Assembly: GCA_019912885.1 (NCBI GenBank)
Contig: JAIOHV010000006.1
Location: 1-64,000 of the forward strand
DNA from: a bacterium
Lineage (GTDB): Bacteria; Lernaellota; Lernaellaia; JACKCT01
DNA: 64,000 bases
Reading direction: 5' to 3'
This document shows positions 63,316 to 64,000 of this stretch, piece by piece (the first letter of the stretch is position 1; each line of letters opens with the position of its first letter). The notes under the pieces were generated by a model, which searched no databases, was not told the origin of the DNA, and saw only the letters and a list, made by a program, of their open reading frames with translations. The translations under genes and the position numbers were made by a program.

Positions 63316-63624
63316 TCAGCCGTTCAGCCTCGTCCTTATTTTCCACCACTTCGCCCAGCCGACGCCGACGACGCCGAAGACGAGCGGCATCACAAGGCCG
63401 AACGCGATGCGAAGCGCGACGATGCGCATGTTCAGCGCCATCTCGTCGGCGCCGCTGTGAAGCCAGACGAGATGTCCCGCGCGCGTCATGGCGTAATGGC
63501 CGATGGCCGACCAAAGAGCGAGATAAAGCACGACCGACGCGATGAAGGCGGCGGGGTAATAGACGACGGCCGGCCAGTGGACGACGCCCGCAAGGCGGCG
63601 CAGGGCGCCGGGCCGTGGTTTCAT
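63316..63624 (-). CDS. Small integral membrane protein
   Basis: The 102-residue protein has two long hydrophobic segments (about 16-42 and 66-92) with a soluble loop between them (HYAMTRAGHLVWLHSGADEMALNM). No family is recognised. The ATG at 63624 overlaps the stop of the gene upstream (63621-63624, ATGA), so the two form an operon. Its high proportion of Ala, Val and Trp and clean helix pattern support a real gene. Confidence 0.65.
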   Translation of the reverse strand: MKPRPGALRRLAGVVHWPAVVYYPAAFIASVVLYLALWSAIGHYAMTRAGHLVWLHSGADEMALNMRIVALRIAFGLVMPLVFGVVGVGWAKWWKIRTRLNG

Positions 63625-64000
63625 CCGCGCCCCGGTCCGGCGCTGTCGTCGCGGAACGCCGCGGGAATCAGAACGCGCCCGCCGCGCAGCGCCATCTTGC
63701 CGCCGGCGGTCGCCTTTTCACCGTCGGGGCCAACGCCTTCGATGAAAACGCCGATCTCGATCGTGTCGGACAGGCCCGGTTCGGCATAACCGCCGAATAG
63801 TCCGGCGATGCCGCGGCGAAACGCCTCGGCGAGTGAGCGCGGCGAATCGAGCGGATGCGCCGGGTGACTTTTCACATTCGGAAACTCGTCGCCGAACTGA
63901 TGCGGAAAAAATCGCAGGCGGAATTCGTCGCCGTCCATCGTTTGTTGTCCTTCATCCATCAGGATGCCCGGCGTGACGACCGTGTAATAGGCCACCGCGT
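63621..64000 (-). CDS. Soluble protein of unknown function, cut by the window edge
   Basis: The frame is open to the right edge (about 126 residues visible); a GTG at 63995 could be the start, but the frame continues upstream. Visible sequence AYYTVVTPGILMDEGQQTMDGDEFRLRFFPHQFGDEFPNVKSHP looks like the interior of a globular protein. It is followed by a segment with FIEGVGPDGEKATAGGKMALRGGRVLIP. No family is recognised. Coupled to the small membrane protein downstream. Confidence 0.5.
   Translation of the reverse strand, partial: AVAYYTVVTPGILMDEGQQTMDGDEFRLRFFPHQFGDEFPNVKSHPAHPLDSPRSLAEAFRRGIAGLFGGYAEPGLSDTIEIGVFIEGVGPDGEKATAGGKMALRGGRVLIPAAFRDDSAGPGRG

Overview
The window is high-GC, densely coded DNA from a Gram-negative bacterium. 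Outer-membrane beta-barrels, lipoproteins, LolA-like and RND (MMPL) proteins, ZapA, RNase Y and a complete PhoBR-Pst system all point to a double-membrane cell. Aspartate-rich linkers beside terminal cysteines, a cytochrome with three CxxCH sites and many FadL/DUF1302 proteins recall uncultured delta-type lineages (Myxococcota and neighbouring candidate phyla). No rRNA or other lineage marker is present, so this placement is inference. Base 1 looks like a contig edge, because the first 119 bases are an exact inverted copy of bases 395-513.

Layout. 1-3775: two divergent polytopic membrane proteins, glycosyltransferase-like. 3842-6246: zapA, a 6S RNA candidate and rny. 6303-7090: two small coupled membrane proteins. 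7087-12284 (minus): amidase, flavin lactone oxidase, and a TVP38-flavin reductase pair. 12410-15620: alpha/beta hydrolase, DHH phosphoesterase and a condensation-type acyltransferase. 15762-24464: two convergent operons for a probable hydrophobic-cargo envelope system (DUF1302 barrel, two FadL-like barrels, a TPR protein; opposite them an MMPL exporter and a LolA-like carrier). 24559-30388: GNAT, an Asp-rich lipoprotein, a DMT transporter, a small barrel and a GH18 protein. 30396-34202 (minus): PlsB-like acyltransferase, a GpsA-like protein lacking its catalytic residues, and an App1-like phosphatase. 34382-36630: egtB-egtD. 36627-40210 (minus): a zinc/manganese-type ABC transporter operon. 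40289-44474: haloalkane-dehalogenase-like enzyme, TauE/SafE, DUF819 and a type III PLP enzyme. 44540-46665: a clan-A glycosidase with an Asp-rich, Cys-terminated tail, and a GNAT. 46736-53481: phoB-phoR-pstSCAB-phoU with two Pho-box-like arrays. 53530-56748: an rRNA methyltransferase and uvrB. 56967-62286 (minus): a very large CPBP-type membrane protein made of two repeated halves, followed by a frameshifted copy of its C-terminal half. 62365-64000: triheme cytochrome and small membrane or edge genes.

Genes are packed into operons with many 1-4 base stop/start overlaps. Short dispersed repeats occur between genes, and in several places lie in frame inside genes. Three exported proteins have leader regions built largely from such repeats. 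No CRISPR array, tRNA, rRNA, transposase or prophage was seen.
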